From the NCBI GenBank assembly GCA_030916665.1, contig JAUPWC010000066.1, positions 1 through 5,198 on the forward strand: a DNA stretch of 5,198 nucleotides. The letters run 5' to 3'. Under the pieces are notes generated by a model that had not been told where the DNA came from, made no database searches, and saw only the letters and a list, made by a program, of their open reading frames with translations. The stretch is from Verrucomicrobiota bacterium (GTDB lineage: Bacteria > Verrucomicrobiota > Verrucomicrobiia > Opitutales > Opitutaceae). Shown here one piece after another: positions 1 to 5,089 of this stretch (position 1 is its first letter; every line of letters starts with the position of its first letter). Both the position numbers and the translations under genes were made by a program.

Positions 1-2
1 AC

Positions 3-59
3 GCCATGCTCACCGGCCTCCCGCCCCGCGCCGGCTGGGAGCAATACTACCGGCTCTGA
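3..59 (+). CDS. C-terminal end of an unidentified protein (partial)
   Basis: The frame starting at base 3 reads AMLTGLPPRAGWEQYYRL and stops at TGA (57-59). The gene begins before the window. The residue mix (buried aromatics, a WEQYY stretch, a Pro-Pro-Arg turn) looks like a real protein end, whereas the other two plus frames give Ala/Arg/Pro-rich text typical of shadow frames. A strong hairpin begins 19 nt after the stop, as is common after a gene end. Too little is present to assign a family. It converges on the GH43 gene that ends at 528. Confidence 0.4.
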   Translation, partial: AMLTGLPPRAGWEQYYRL

Positions 60-74
60 GCGGACGTCTGAAAG

Positions 75-99
75 GTAGGGCGCACCGGCCCGGTGCGCC
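75..99 (+). repeat. REP-like hairpin headed by GTAG
   Basis: GTAG (75-78) is followed directly by a perfect stem: GGCGCACCG (79-87) pairs with CGGTGCGCC (91-99) around the loop GCC. A GTAG or GTGG tetranucleotide at the foot of a short GC-rich stem is the known signature of bacterial REP sequences mobilised by REP-associated tyrosine transposases (RAYTs). It sits 15 nt after the stop of the upstream gene, so it could also help end transcription or protect the mRNA 3' end. There is no T-run after the stem, so it is not a classical intrinsic terminator. Confidence 0.65.
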
Positions 100-193
100 G
101 GCCATAGCCTTGGCGGCGGCTGGTGCGCCGTTCATTCCCCCAGACGCTGATTTGGGAGCACGAGAACCAACAACCCGCCCCATCGATCCACTC

Positions 194-264
194 CTCGCGC
201 CAACGTCGCAAAGGACGCCAAGGGTTTCAGCCCCGTTGCGCCCTTGGCGGACTTTGCGCGCGAG
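194..264. repeat. Long imperfect inverted repeat
   Basis: The left arm at 207-224 (CGCAAAGGACGCCAAGGG) and right arm at 241-258 (CCCTTGGCGGACTTTGCG) are complementary at 16 of 18 positions, separated by 16 nt. A second pair, CTCGCG (194-199) and CGCGAG (259-264), flanks them, with seven unpaired bases on the left side only. It lies between converging genes and could fold in RNA from either strand. It may be a bidirectional transcription-end structure or a small dispersed repeat. There is no T-run. Confidence 0.55.
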
Positions 265-331
265 CCTGCGACCGTCCCTAATATCCACAAACTACAGTGC
301 CCCCCGTTCGACTACTCAGAGCCGGTCTGAT

Positions 332-369
332 TCGTCCATTTGAAAGCGAGGCGTCGTCCATTTGAAAGC
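332..369. repeat. Two copies of a 16-bp direct repeat
   Basis: TCGTCCATTTGAAAGC occurs at 332-347 and again, identical, at 354-369, with a 6-bp spacer (GAGGCG), giving a 22-bp period. It is more AT-rich than its surroundings. Two copies do not make a CRISPR array, and no further copy is visible in the window. Function unknown: it could be a duplicated protein site (22 bp is about two helical turns) or a trace of slippage or recombination. Confidence 0.6.
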
Positions 370-445
370 CGCTTTGGGTCCGCGCCTACAGATCACCCGC
401 AAAAATGCCGCCCGTGCAGTCCGCCGTCTATCATGGAACCCATCT

Positions 446-490
446 CCGCCAAGCCTCCGTCGGAGACCTCGCCCTACAGTTCCAAGGCGG
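446..490 (-). repeat. Degenerate REP-like structure downstream of the GH43 gene
   Basis: Read on the minus strand, GTAG (477-474) is followed by GGCGAG and then a stem GTCTCC (467-462)/GGAGGC (458-453), including one G-T pair, around the loop GAC. An outer pairing of CCGCC (490-486) with GGCGG (450-446) encloses it. It resembles the cleaner GTAG-headed hairpins elsewhere in the window but is less regular. It begins about 40 nt after the GH43 stop, so it could act at the operon's 3' end. No T-run follows. Confidence 0.35.
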
Positions 491-496
491 TTTTCC

Positions 497-523
497 TTTC
501 GTGTGTTCCGTGTATTTCGTGGT
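497..523. repeat. Three 9-bp near-repeats (TTYCGTGTR-like)
   Basis: Three consecutive 9-mers, TTTCGTGTG, TTCCGTGTA and TTTCGTGGT, lie 4 bp after the GH43 stop codon. On the minus strand this reads as ACCACGAAA, TACACGGAA and CACACGAAA. From memory, strings of this kind recur between genes in several environmental bacterial genomes, but I cannot check that here. It is probably a dispersed repeat rather than a coding or regulatory element. Confidence 0.45.
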
Positions 524-527
524 GACC

Positions 528-2636
528 TCACTCGGCTTCGGTCCAGACGAGCACGGTGCCGTCTTTGCGGGTGGGGGTCGTGCCGGGCCAGTCGGCGCCG
601 TAGGGCTCGCCGGTGGTCGGGTCGAGGCCGACGAAACGGTTGGTTTTCAATGACAGCAGCATGCACTGACGGTCGCGCAGCATGTCCTGCCACATGAACA
701 GGCTGGCGGCGCTTTCCTGCTTCATCGGGCGCACATCGGCGGAGAGGCCGGCGCCGATCACGGTGAGCCAGCCGCTGCCGTCCATCACCTCGAGGGCGAC
801 GCGGCCCTGGCCGCGGTCGTGCACGCGGAAGCGCGCTTGTGCACCCGTCGCCGGCTTTGAGCCGGGCTGCGCGGAGTGCAGCATGCCGTGCGGGTTGGCC
901 CAGACGACGCTGCCGTTGGCGAGATTAGTGAACGTGACGACCTTGCCGAGCGGGATGTTCTTCGCGCGGTCGGCGAGCGGTTCGTCCACGCGGAAGCTCG
1001 CGAAGTCGGCGTGGCCGCCCTCCCGGCCGGCGGTGTTGAAGGCGAAGAGGCCGAGTCGCGTGCCTTGGAAAGTCTTCAGCTGATACGGCAGGCGGATCTG
1101 GCCGCCGATGTCGGTGAAGGTTTGTCCATCGGTGCTGTAGCTGAAATGCGCAAAATCCTCGTCGTAATCGCCGGTGGCACGCAACCAGACACGCGGCGAG
1201 GTGAGCGCCTGGTCGAGGGTTTCGTTGCTGAACTGGTTGTAGAGCCGCAGCACGAGTCCGGCGTCGGTGCGCACGACGCCGAGCGTGGCGAAGGGCATGT
1301 TCACGAGCGCGAGGCCGGCGGTGTCGCCAACTTGCAGACCGGAGGCGTCGAGCTCGGCGGTGGTGACCGAGACGGGACCGATGGCGCGCTGCGTGAGCGT
1401 GTTCTTCGCCCAGAGGAACTGCGTGGCCGGCAGCGTGTGCAGGCGGAGAGCGCCGGGCTTGGCGGTAAGCGACCACTTCGCGTTCACCGGATTGTGGTTC
1501 CATTGCCAGACGGGCAGGAGCTTCGGGCCGGCGAAATCGTCGCTGCGTTCGTAGGCTGCGTGTGGCTCGACCTTCGCCGCGACGGCAGGCTTGGTCCATG
1601 TGCGCGGGGTGCGACCGAGGTTGCCGGGCAGGCCGAAATAAGGCCAACCATCCTGCCACGTCACGGGCGAGAGCGCGGTCGTGCGGCCGACGGAGCGGAA
1701 ATCCATCATCGAGAAACCCCACCAGTCGCCGTTGGGCAGGTCCACGATGCCACCCTGGTGCAGCGGCACGGCACCGTGCTGGTTGCCGCCGGGCGCGGTG
1801 AGCTGGAAGGTCGCGCCGGTCTCGGGCACCTTCATGCCGAGACCGATAGGGTTCAGCAACCAGCCGCGCTGCGTGCCGAAGGTCTCCTTGGCGGCGATGA
1901 CGGCGGTCTCGTAGGGCCCGTGAATGCGGTCGGCGCGCGCGGCCTGCATGCGGCCGGTGGGCGCGTAGTTGGCGCTGATGATGTAGTATTTGCCGGCGAT
2001 CTTGTAGATGTGGTGGCCTTCGCCCATCGCGTTGCCGCGCGGGATGACGACGCGATCGCTGCCCTCGATGAAGCCGCTGAGGTCGGGCTTGAACTCGATG
2101 ATTTTCACCTGGTCGTAGCCGTAAACCGCGTAGATGCGTCCGTCGTCGTCGAAGAGCACGGACAGGTCGTGGATGCCGGTCTTGATGGAGCGGTGCGTCC
2201 ACGGGCCGGCGGGGTTGGTGGCGGTGAAGACCTGCAGGCTGTGGCCGTTGACGTTGGAGAAGAGGTAGAACGTGCCCTGGTGATAACGGATGCACGGCGC
2301 CCAGATGCCCTGGCCGTAGGCTTCCTTGCCGTTCTCGAGGTCGAAGTCCGGCCCGAGTTCGAGGCGGTCGAAAGCGTAGCTGAGGAATTTCCAGTTCACG
2401 AGATCCTTGGAGTGCAGGACCACGAGGCCCGGCATCGCGTGCATCGTCGTGCCCGCGAGGTAGAAGTCCTCGCCCACACGGATCAGGTCGGGATCGGAGA
2501 ACTCGTCGTAGAACAGCGGGTTCGTGAACGTGCCGTTGCCGTTGTCGGCGGTCCAGGAGGCCGCGGCGAGCGCCGCGGAGGTGAGAGTGAGAGTGAGCGT
2601 GAGCGTGAAAGTGAGAGTGGCGAGGAGGCGGAGCAT
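528..2636 (-). CDS. Secreted GH43 beta-xylosidase/alpha-L-arabinofuranosidase
   Basis: The 702-residue protein likely removes terminal xylose or arabinofuranose from arabinoxylan or arabinan fragments outside the cytoplasm, by the inverting mechanism of GH43. Residues 1-26 form a signal peptide whose core is a Thr-Leu repeat, ending near ALAAA. Residues 35-345 are the five-bladed propeller: the base is probably Asp48 (FSDPDLIRVG), the pKa-setting Asp is Asp157 (HDLSVLFDDDG) and the acid is Glu206 (MGEGHHIYKIAGKYY). The TTMHAMPG segment recalls the GH43_12-type clade (recollection, unchecked). Residues 364-550 look like the concanavalin-A-like C-terminal domain of beta-xylosidases. Residues 560-702 resemble a fascin-like beta-trefoil (SLKTNRFVG, then RKDGTVLVW). 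The start at 2636 is chosen because the signal peptide begins there; the open frame continues upstream, but only as a shadow of the GH51 gene. No Shine-Dalgarno sequence is seen (CCACTTTCCCC precedes ATG). It lies 98 nt after the GH51 gene, probably in one operon. The family is secure; the exact substrate is inferred. Confidence 0.93.
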   Translation of the reverse strand: MLRLLATLTFTLTLTLTLTSAALAAASWTADNGNGTFTNPLFYDEFSDPDLIRVGEDFYLAGTTMHAMPGLVVLHSKDLVNWKFLSYAFDRLELGPDFDLENGKEAYGQGIWAPCIRYHQGTFYLFSNVNGHSLQVFTATNPAGPWTHRSIKTGIHDLSVLFDDDGRIYAVYGYDQVKIIEFKPDLSGFIEGSDRVVIPRGNAMGEGHHIYKIAGKYYIISANYAPTGRMQAARADRIHGPYETAVIAAKETFGTQRGWLLNPIGLGMKVPETGATFQLTAPGGNQHGAVPLHQGGIVDLPNGDWWGFSMMDFRSVGRTTALSPVTWQDGWPYFGLPGNLGRTPRTWTKPAVAAKVEPHAAYERSDDFAGPKLLPVWQWNHNPVNAKWSLTAKPGALRLHTLPATQFLWAKNTLTQRAIGPVSVTTAELDASGLQVGDTAGLALVNMPFATLGVVRTDAGLVLRLYNQFSNETLDQALTSPRVWLRATGDYDEDFAHFSYSTDGQTFTDIGGQIRLPYQLKTFQGTRLGLFAFNTAGREGGHADFASFRVDEPLADRAKNIPLGKVVTFTNLANGSVVWANPHGMLHSAQPGSKPATGAQARFRVHDRGQGRVALEVMDGSGWLTVIGAGLSADVRPMKQESAASLFMWQDMLRDRQCMLLSLKTNRFVGLDPTTGEPYGADWPGTTPTRKDGTVLVWTEAE
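2581..2619 (-). repeat. In-frame hexanucleotide repeat in the GH43 signal peptide
   Basis: On the plus strand, six hexamers of the form GTGARM (GTGAGA, GTGAGA, GTGAGC, GTGAGC, GTGAAA, GTGAGA) run in tandem, followed by GTG. On the coding strand they encode residues 7-19, TLTFTLTLTLTLT, the hydrophobic core of the signal peptide. Gain or loss of a unit adds or removes two residues without a frameshift. Confidence 0.85.
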
Positions 2637-2646
2637 GGGGAAAGTG

Positions 2647-2671
2647 GTGGAGCCCGCGCTCCGCGCGGGCT
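2647..2671 (+). repeat. REP hairpin 1 in the GH51-GH43 gap
   Basis: GTGG (2647-2650) is followed by a perfect 9-bp stem, AGCCCGCGC (2651-2659) and GCGCGGGCT (2663-2671), with loop TCC. It is oriented opposite to the operon. Its stem starts 14 nt upstream of the GH43 start codon, so in the operon mRNA it would fold directly before the ribosome landing site. It pairs with hairpin 2 as a head-to-head REP couple. Confidence 0.75.
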
Positions 2672-2689
2672 GGTTTGCGAGATGGAAGA

Positions 2690-2714
2690 AACCTGCGCGG
2701 AGCGCAGGTTCCAC
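2690..2714 (-). repeat. REP hairpin 2 in the GH51-GH43 gap
   Basis: Read on the minus strand, GTGG (2714-2711) is followed by a perfect 9-bp stem, AACCTGCGC and GCGCAGGTT, with loop TCC. It is the same element as hairpin 1 in the other orientation, with the same loop and two stem positions altered in a compensatory way (G-C to A-T, and C-G to T-A). Eighteen bases separate the two stems. Confidence 0.75.
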
Positions 2715-2715
2715 C

Positions 2716-2738
2716 GGCCAGTCAAAGACTGGCCCTAC
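2716..2738 (-). repeat. REP hairpin 3, overlapping the GH51 stop codon
   Basis: Read on the minus strand, GTAG (2738-2735) is followed at once by GGCCAGTC, loop TTT, and GACTGGCC (2734-2716), a perfect 8-bp stem. The TAG of the GTAG head is the stop codon of the GH51 gene. Its stem differs in sequence from hairpins 1 and 2, so it belongs to a second REP type. Such a hairpin directly after a stop codon could stabilise the upstream part of a dicistronic mRNA. Confidence 0.7.
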
Positions 2739-4723
2739 TGGGAAATGCGAAAGATCGTCAGCGAGTGGGCCGGGGCCTCGTAGGTGAAGTCGGCGGCGAG
2801 CGGCACGGTCTCCGTGACGGGCACGACGGCCGGCGGGGCGCCGTCGGGGTTGACCACATCGGCGTCGGCGCCGCCGAAGACGGTGCGCTGCGCGGTGGCG
2901 GGAAGTTGCTTCGCCCCGGCGAGCTTCACGGCCACGGGCTGCGCGACGGCCTCGCCATTGACAATCTTCACGATGAGGTCGCCGCTCGCGCGGTCGCGCA
3001 CGGTGGAGGCGGCTAGCTTCACGCCGGCGGGGGCGGGCGCGAACGCGGTCGGGAGGGCGGCGTCGCCGGCGTGGTGGCCGAAGAGTTTCTGCACGGTGTA
3101 GTTGAGGCTCGGGAAAACCTCGGTGGCGTTGAAGTAGATCATGTCGGGGTGCCACTGCGTGTGCTGGCGGCGGGCGAGGAGCGGGGCGTAGGAGGACAGG
3201 CGCACGACGTCGCCGTTGCGCTCGAGGCTGGTGAGGTGCGCGGCCTCGGCGATGGCCGTGCGCAGGGTGTTGCGGCGGTCCTTCTCGTGCGCGGCGTATT
3301 CGCCGAGGTAAACTTTCGGGCCGTTGCGGTCGTAGCTGTCGTAGCGGGCGAGGTTGTCCCACATCCACTGCGGCGGGACGTAGTAATGCTCGTCCACCAG
3401 CGCGAGGTTCAGCTCGCGGGAAAACTCCCACCCCTTTTCGAAGTCCTCGCCGCTGGCGAAGGGGCCGGAGGTGCCGATGACGACGATCTCGGGATGTTTC
3501 TCCTTCAGCACCGTGTTGATCAGGGCGAAGCGTTCCTTGAATTCCGGCGTGATGGCGTCCTCGTTGCCCACGCCGAGGTATTTGAGGCCGAAGGGCGCGG
3601 GGTGGCCGGCGGCGGCGCGCACGGCGCCCCATTTCGAGGTCGCGGGGCCGTTGGCCCACTCGATGAGATCGAGGATGTCCTGGATGTAAGCGGGCATGTC
3701 CGCCAGCGGCAGGCCCTCCTGGCCGCGGCCGGGCGAATGACCCGCGTGCTGGCAGCACACGCCGGCGGTGACGACGGGCAGGGGCGCGGCACCGATGTCC
3801 GCACAGAATTGGAAATACTCGAAATACCCGAGGCCCATCGTCTGGTGATAGCCCCAGGAGTTGCGCGCGGCGCGGCGTTGCTCGACGGGGCCGACGGTGT
3901 GTTTCCAGTCGTAGTAGGCGCGAACACCGCCGCCGTGCACGAGGCAGCCGCCGGGGAAGCGCACGAAACGCGGCTTCAGGTCGGCGATGGTTTGCGCGAG
4001 GTCGCGGCGCAGGCCGTTGGCGCGGCCCTTGAAGGTATCGCGCGGCATGAGCGAGACCATGTCGAGCGCGAGCCCGCCCTGGTCGTGGGCGAGCAGGACG
4101 AACCGCGCCTCGGGATCGGAGCGCGTCGGCGTGAGCGTGGCGGTGTGCTTCGTCCAAACGCGGCCGGAGACGGTGAACTTCGCCTCGGCGAGCACGCTGC
4201 CATCCTTGCCCTCGAGGCGGACGGTCACGGGCATGGGTTTGGTCTGGTCACCCGCGCCCCACATGATGCCCATGTAGGCCTGGTAGGCCCAGAACGACGC
4301 CTCGTAGGCCGCGCCGCCCGTGACCGGTATCTGGTCGAAGCCGCGGTTCGCGACGCCGACGCCGTCACCGGGCTTCGTGACGGTCAGGATGAGGTAGTGG
4401 GGATTGTTGCCGTGAACGGGCCGCACGTTGCCGAGCCCGAGATGGCCGTCGCCCTCGCCGGTCTTCACGAGATCCCAGAAGGAGAACGGTCCCCACTTGG
4501 CCTGCTCGGTCGGGCTGTATTCGAACGAGCGGTTCTGGATCAGCTCGGCGTAGAGCCCGCCGTCGGCCGCGTAGTTGAGGTCCTCGAAGAAAATGCCGAA
4601 CAGCTCCGGGCTGATCGGTTTGGCCGGCGCGGCGAGATCAACGGTGAGCGCGCGCGGCGACGCGGCGAAAACGGACACGGTGAAAGCGGCGGCGAGCAAG
4701 CAGGCAGGGGTAAGGCGCTTCAT
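2735..4723 (-). CDS. Secreted GH51 alpha-L-arabinofuranosidase
   Basis: The 662-residue protein is a retaining exo-enzyme expected to release arabinofuranosyl groups from arabinoxylan, arabinan or arabino-oligosaccharides. Residues 1-21 are a signal peptide (MKR, then LLAAAFTVSVFAA), so it is exported. FGIFFEDLNYAADGGLYAEL (42-61) and NRSFEY (64-69) are typical of the secreted, eukaryote-like GH51 group. Residues about 70-225 look like a CBM4-type beta-sandwich insert. The TIM barrel carries RFPGG (255-259), WKHTVGP (273-279), the probable acid/base Glu388 in GVGNED, VDEHYY (443-448) and the probable nucleophile Glu475 in YLGEYAAH. The usual GH51 C-terminal beta domain runs from about 480 to 655. 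The length fits the family. The start at 4723 is chosen for the signal peptide; an in-frame ATG at 4870 would add 49 unrelated residues and run through the putative operator. A weak AAGG lies 10 nt before the ATG. It is the first gene of the apparent operon with GH43. Polymer preference cannot be read from sequence. Confidence 0.95.
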   Translation of the reverse strand: MKRLTPACLLAAAFTVSVFAASPRALTVDLAAPAKPISPELFGIFFEDLNYAADGGLYAELIQNRSFEYSPTEQAKWGPFSFWDLVKTGEGDGHLGLGNVRPVHGNNPHYLILTVTKPGDGVGVANRGFDQIPVTGGAAYEASFWAYQAYMGIMWGAGDQTKPMPVTVRLEGKDGSVLAEAKFTVSGRVWTKHTATLTPTRSDPEARFVLLAHDQGGLALDMVSLMPRDTFKGRANGLRRDLAQTIADLKPRFVRFPGGCLVHGGGVRAYYDWKHTVGPVEQRRAARNSWGYHQTMGLGYFEYFQFCADIGAAPLPVVTAGVCCQHAGHSPGRGQEGLPLADMPAYIQDILDLIEWANGPATSKWGAVRAAAGHPAPFGLKYLGVGNEDAITPEFKERFALINTVLKEKHPEIVVIGTSGPFASGEDFEKGWEFSRELNLALVDEHYYVPPQWMWDNLARYDSYDRNGPKVYLGEYAAHEKDRRNTLRTAIAEAAHLTSLERNGDVVRLSSYAPLLARRQHTQWHPDMIYFNATEVFPSLNYTVQKLFGHHAGDAALPTAFAPAPAGVKLAASTVRDRASGDLIVKIVNGEAVAQPVAVKLAGAKQLPATAQRTVFGGADADVVNPDGAPPAVVPVTETVPLAADFTYEAPAHSLTIFRISQ

Positions 4724-4819
4724 GCGGGACGAGCCTTGGCAGCGGGGCCGGATTTTCGAGCGACCGCAAGGTGGACCGTAACGTGAGGCAGCGGCGGCGC
4801 CGGTCCCAAGCCAAACTCG

Positions 4820-4840
4820 AATGTTCGTAATACGATCATT
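4820..4840. promoter_or_regulatory. 21-bp near-perfect palindrome, candidate operator
   Basis: Centred on base 4830, the 11-bp core TCGTAATACGA (4825-4835) is perfectly palindromic, and AATG (4820-4823) mirrors CATT (4837-4840). Only the pair at 4824/4836 fails, giving nine of ten matched pairs. It is an AT-rich island in GC-rich DNA, 97-117 nt upstream of the GH51 start. Its size and symmetry fit a dimeric repressor of the LacI or GntR type, which often control arabinose and xylose genes. The regulator is not in the window and its family is inference. Confidence 0.55.
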
Positions 4841-4852
4841 GGTCCGGAGCAA
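4824..4852 (-). promoter_or_regulatory. Weak candidate promoter for the GH51-GH43 operon
   Basis: On the minus strand, TTGCTC (4852-4847) and TACGAA (4829-4824) are separated by 17 nt and each matches the sigma-70 consensus at three of six positions. The -10-like box lies inside the palindrome at 4820-4840, which would suit repression by a bound regulator. The match is weak, and the palindrome's own sequence could create it by chance. Confidence 0.2.
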
Positions 4853-4895
4853 TTGGCTGGAGGGGATCAACGTGGATTATGTGTCGGCCGATAAG

Positions 4896-4912
4896 GTGCC
4901 GGTACCGCGCAC
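4896..4912. repeat. Imperfect palindrome around CGGTACCG
   Basis: GTGC (4896-4899), the palindrome CGGTACCG (4900-4907), one extra C and then GCAC (4909-4912) form a symmetrical site with a one-base insertion. It is about 60 bp upstream of the stronger palindrome at 4820-4840 and has an unrelated sequence. It could be a second regulator site or a small hairpin; the evidence is only the symmetry. Confidence 0.3.
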
Positions 4913-4936
4913 TCTCCCCGCGCGATCGCGATTCAC

Positions 4937-4962
4937 GATTCCTGTGCGCCCGCGCAGGAATC
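4937..4962. repeat. GC-rich hairpin with GATTCCTG/CAGGAATC arms
   Basis: GATTCCTG (4937-4944) pairs with CAGGAATC (4955-4962), and the stem extends inward by one G-T and two G-C pairs to a 4-nt loop. No GTAG or GTGG head is next to it, so it is not assigned to the REP types seen elsewhere. CAGGAATC recurs at 5039-5046. Confidence 0.45.
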
Positions 4963-5013
4963 GCCGGGCGGGATCAAAACATGAACCCGGATTCCGGTTT
5001 TGTCTGAGATTTT

Positions 5014-5089
5014 GTAGCCCTGCGCGGAAGAGCAGGGACAGGAATCTGCGCCTGCATCCGGAAATCCCGCGGCTCCCGCCGCGGGCTAC
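5014..5089. repeat. Paired REP element (two GTAG hairpins head to head)
   Basis: The plus-strand unit is GTAG (5014-5017) followed by the stem CCCTGC (5018-5023)/GCAGGG (5032-5037). The minus-strand unit is GTAG (5089-5086) followed by a perfect 8-bp stem, CCCGCGGC/GCCGCGGG (5085-5066), with a 4-nt loop. The whole is bounded by TGTAGCCC (5013-5020) and its exact complement GGGCTACA (5083-5090). Two inverted REPs with a short linker are the layout known as a BIME. Confidence 0.6.

Larger units (their letters stand above)
60..527. other. Non-coding region between converging gene ends, rich in repeats
   Basis: This gap of about 470 bases lies between the stop of a plus-strand gene (59) and the stop of the minus-strand GH43 gene (528). 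Short open frames exist on both strands, but their translations are Arg/Pro/Ser-rich, cross the repeats and show no domain or start signal, so I call no gene. It holds a REP hairpin (75-99), a long inverted repeat (194-264), a paired direct repeat (332-369), a degenerate REP-like structure (446-490) and a 9-bp-period repeat (497-523), each listed separately. I see no tRNA or other recognisable RNA gene. Confidence 0.7.

Noticed and set aside
79..99. Classical intrinsic terminator after the first gene
   Set aside because: The stem is strong, but GGCC rather than a T-run follows. The GTAG head fits a REP better, although a role in ending transcription is not excluded.
332..369. CRISPR array
   Set aside because: Only two 16-bp copies with a 6-bp spacer are present; repeat and spacer lengths do not fit, and no cas gene is near.
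316..693. 125-codon minus-strand frame across the GH43 3' end and repeats
   Set aside because: It reads GH43 out of frame and then translates the repeats (SPRNTRNTRKEN); there is no start signal or domain.
876..2783. 635-codon open frame on the plus strand, antisense to GH43
   Set aside because: It has the same biased composition, its SESERERESESG-like stretch is just the reverse reading of the signal-peptide repeat, and no start signal or family motif is visible.
2637..4157. Upstream extension of the GH43 frame, suggesting a 1209-residue fusion
   Set aside because: Before residue 508 the frame translates the GH51 gene out of phase and the intergenic hairpins, giving Arg/Pro/Ala-rich text. 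The true start is the ATG at 2636, which opens a signal peptide.
3071..4786. 571-codon open frame on the plus strand, antisense to GH51
   Set aside because: The translation is Ala/Gly/Val/Glu/Arg-rich with no domain, and it lies wholly antisense to a GH51 gene with intact catalytic motifs. Long antisense frames are expected opposite GC-rich genes.
4724..4870. N-terminal extension of GH51 to the ATG at 4870
   Set aside because: The extra 49 residues have no family similarity, would bury the signal peptide inside the protein and would cross the putative operator.
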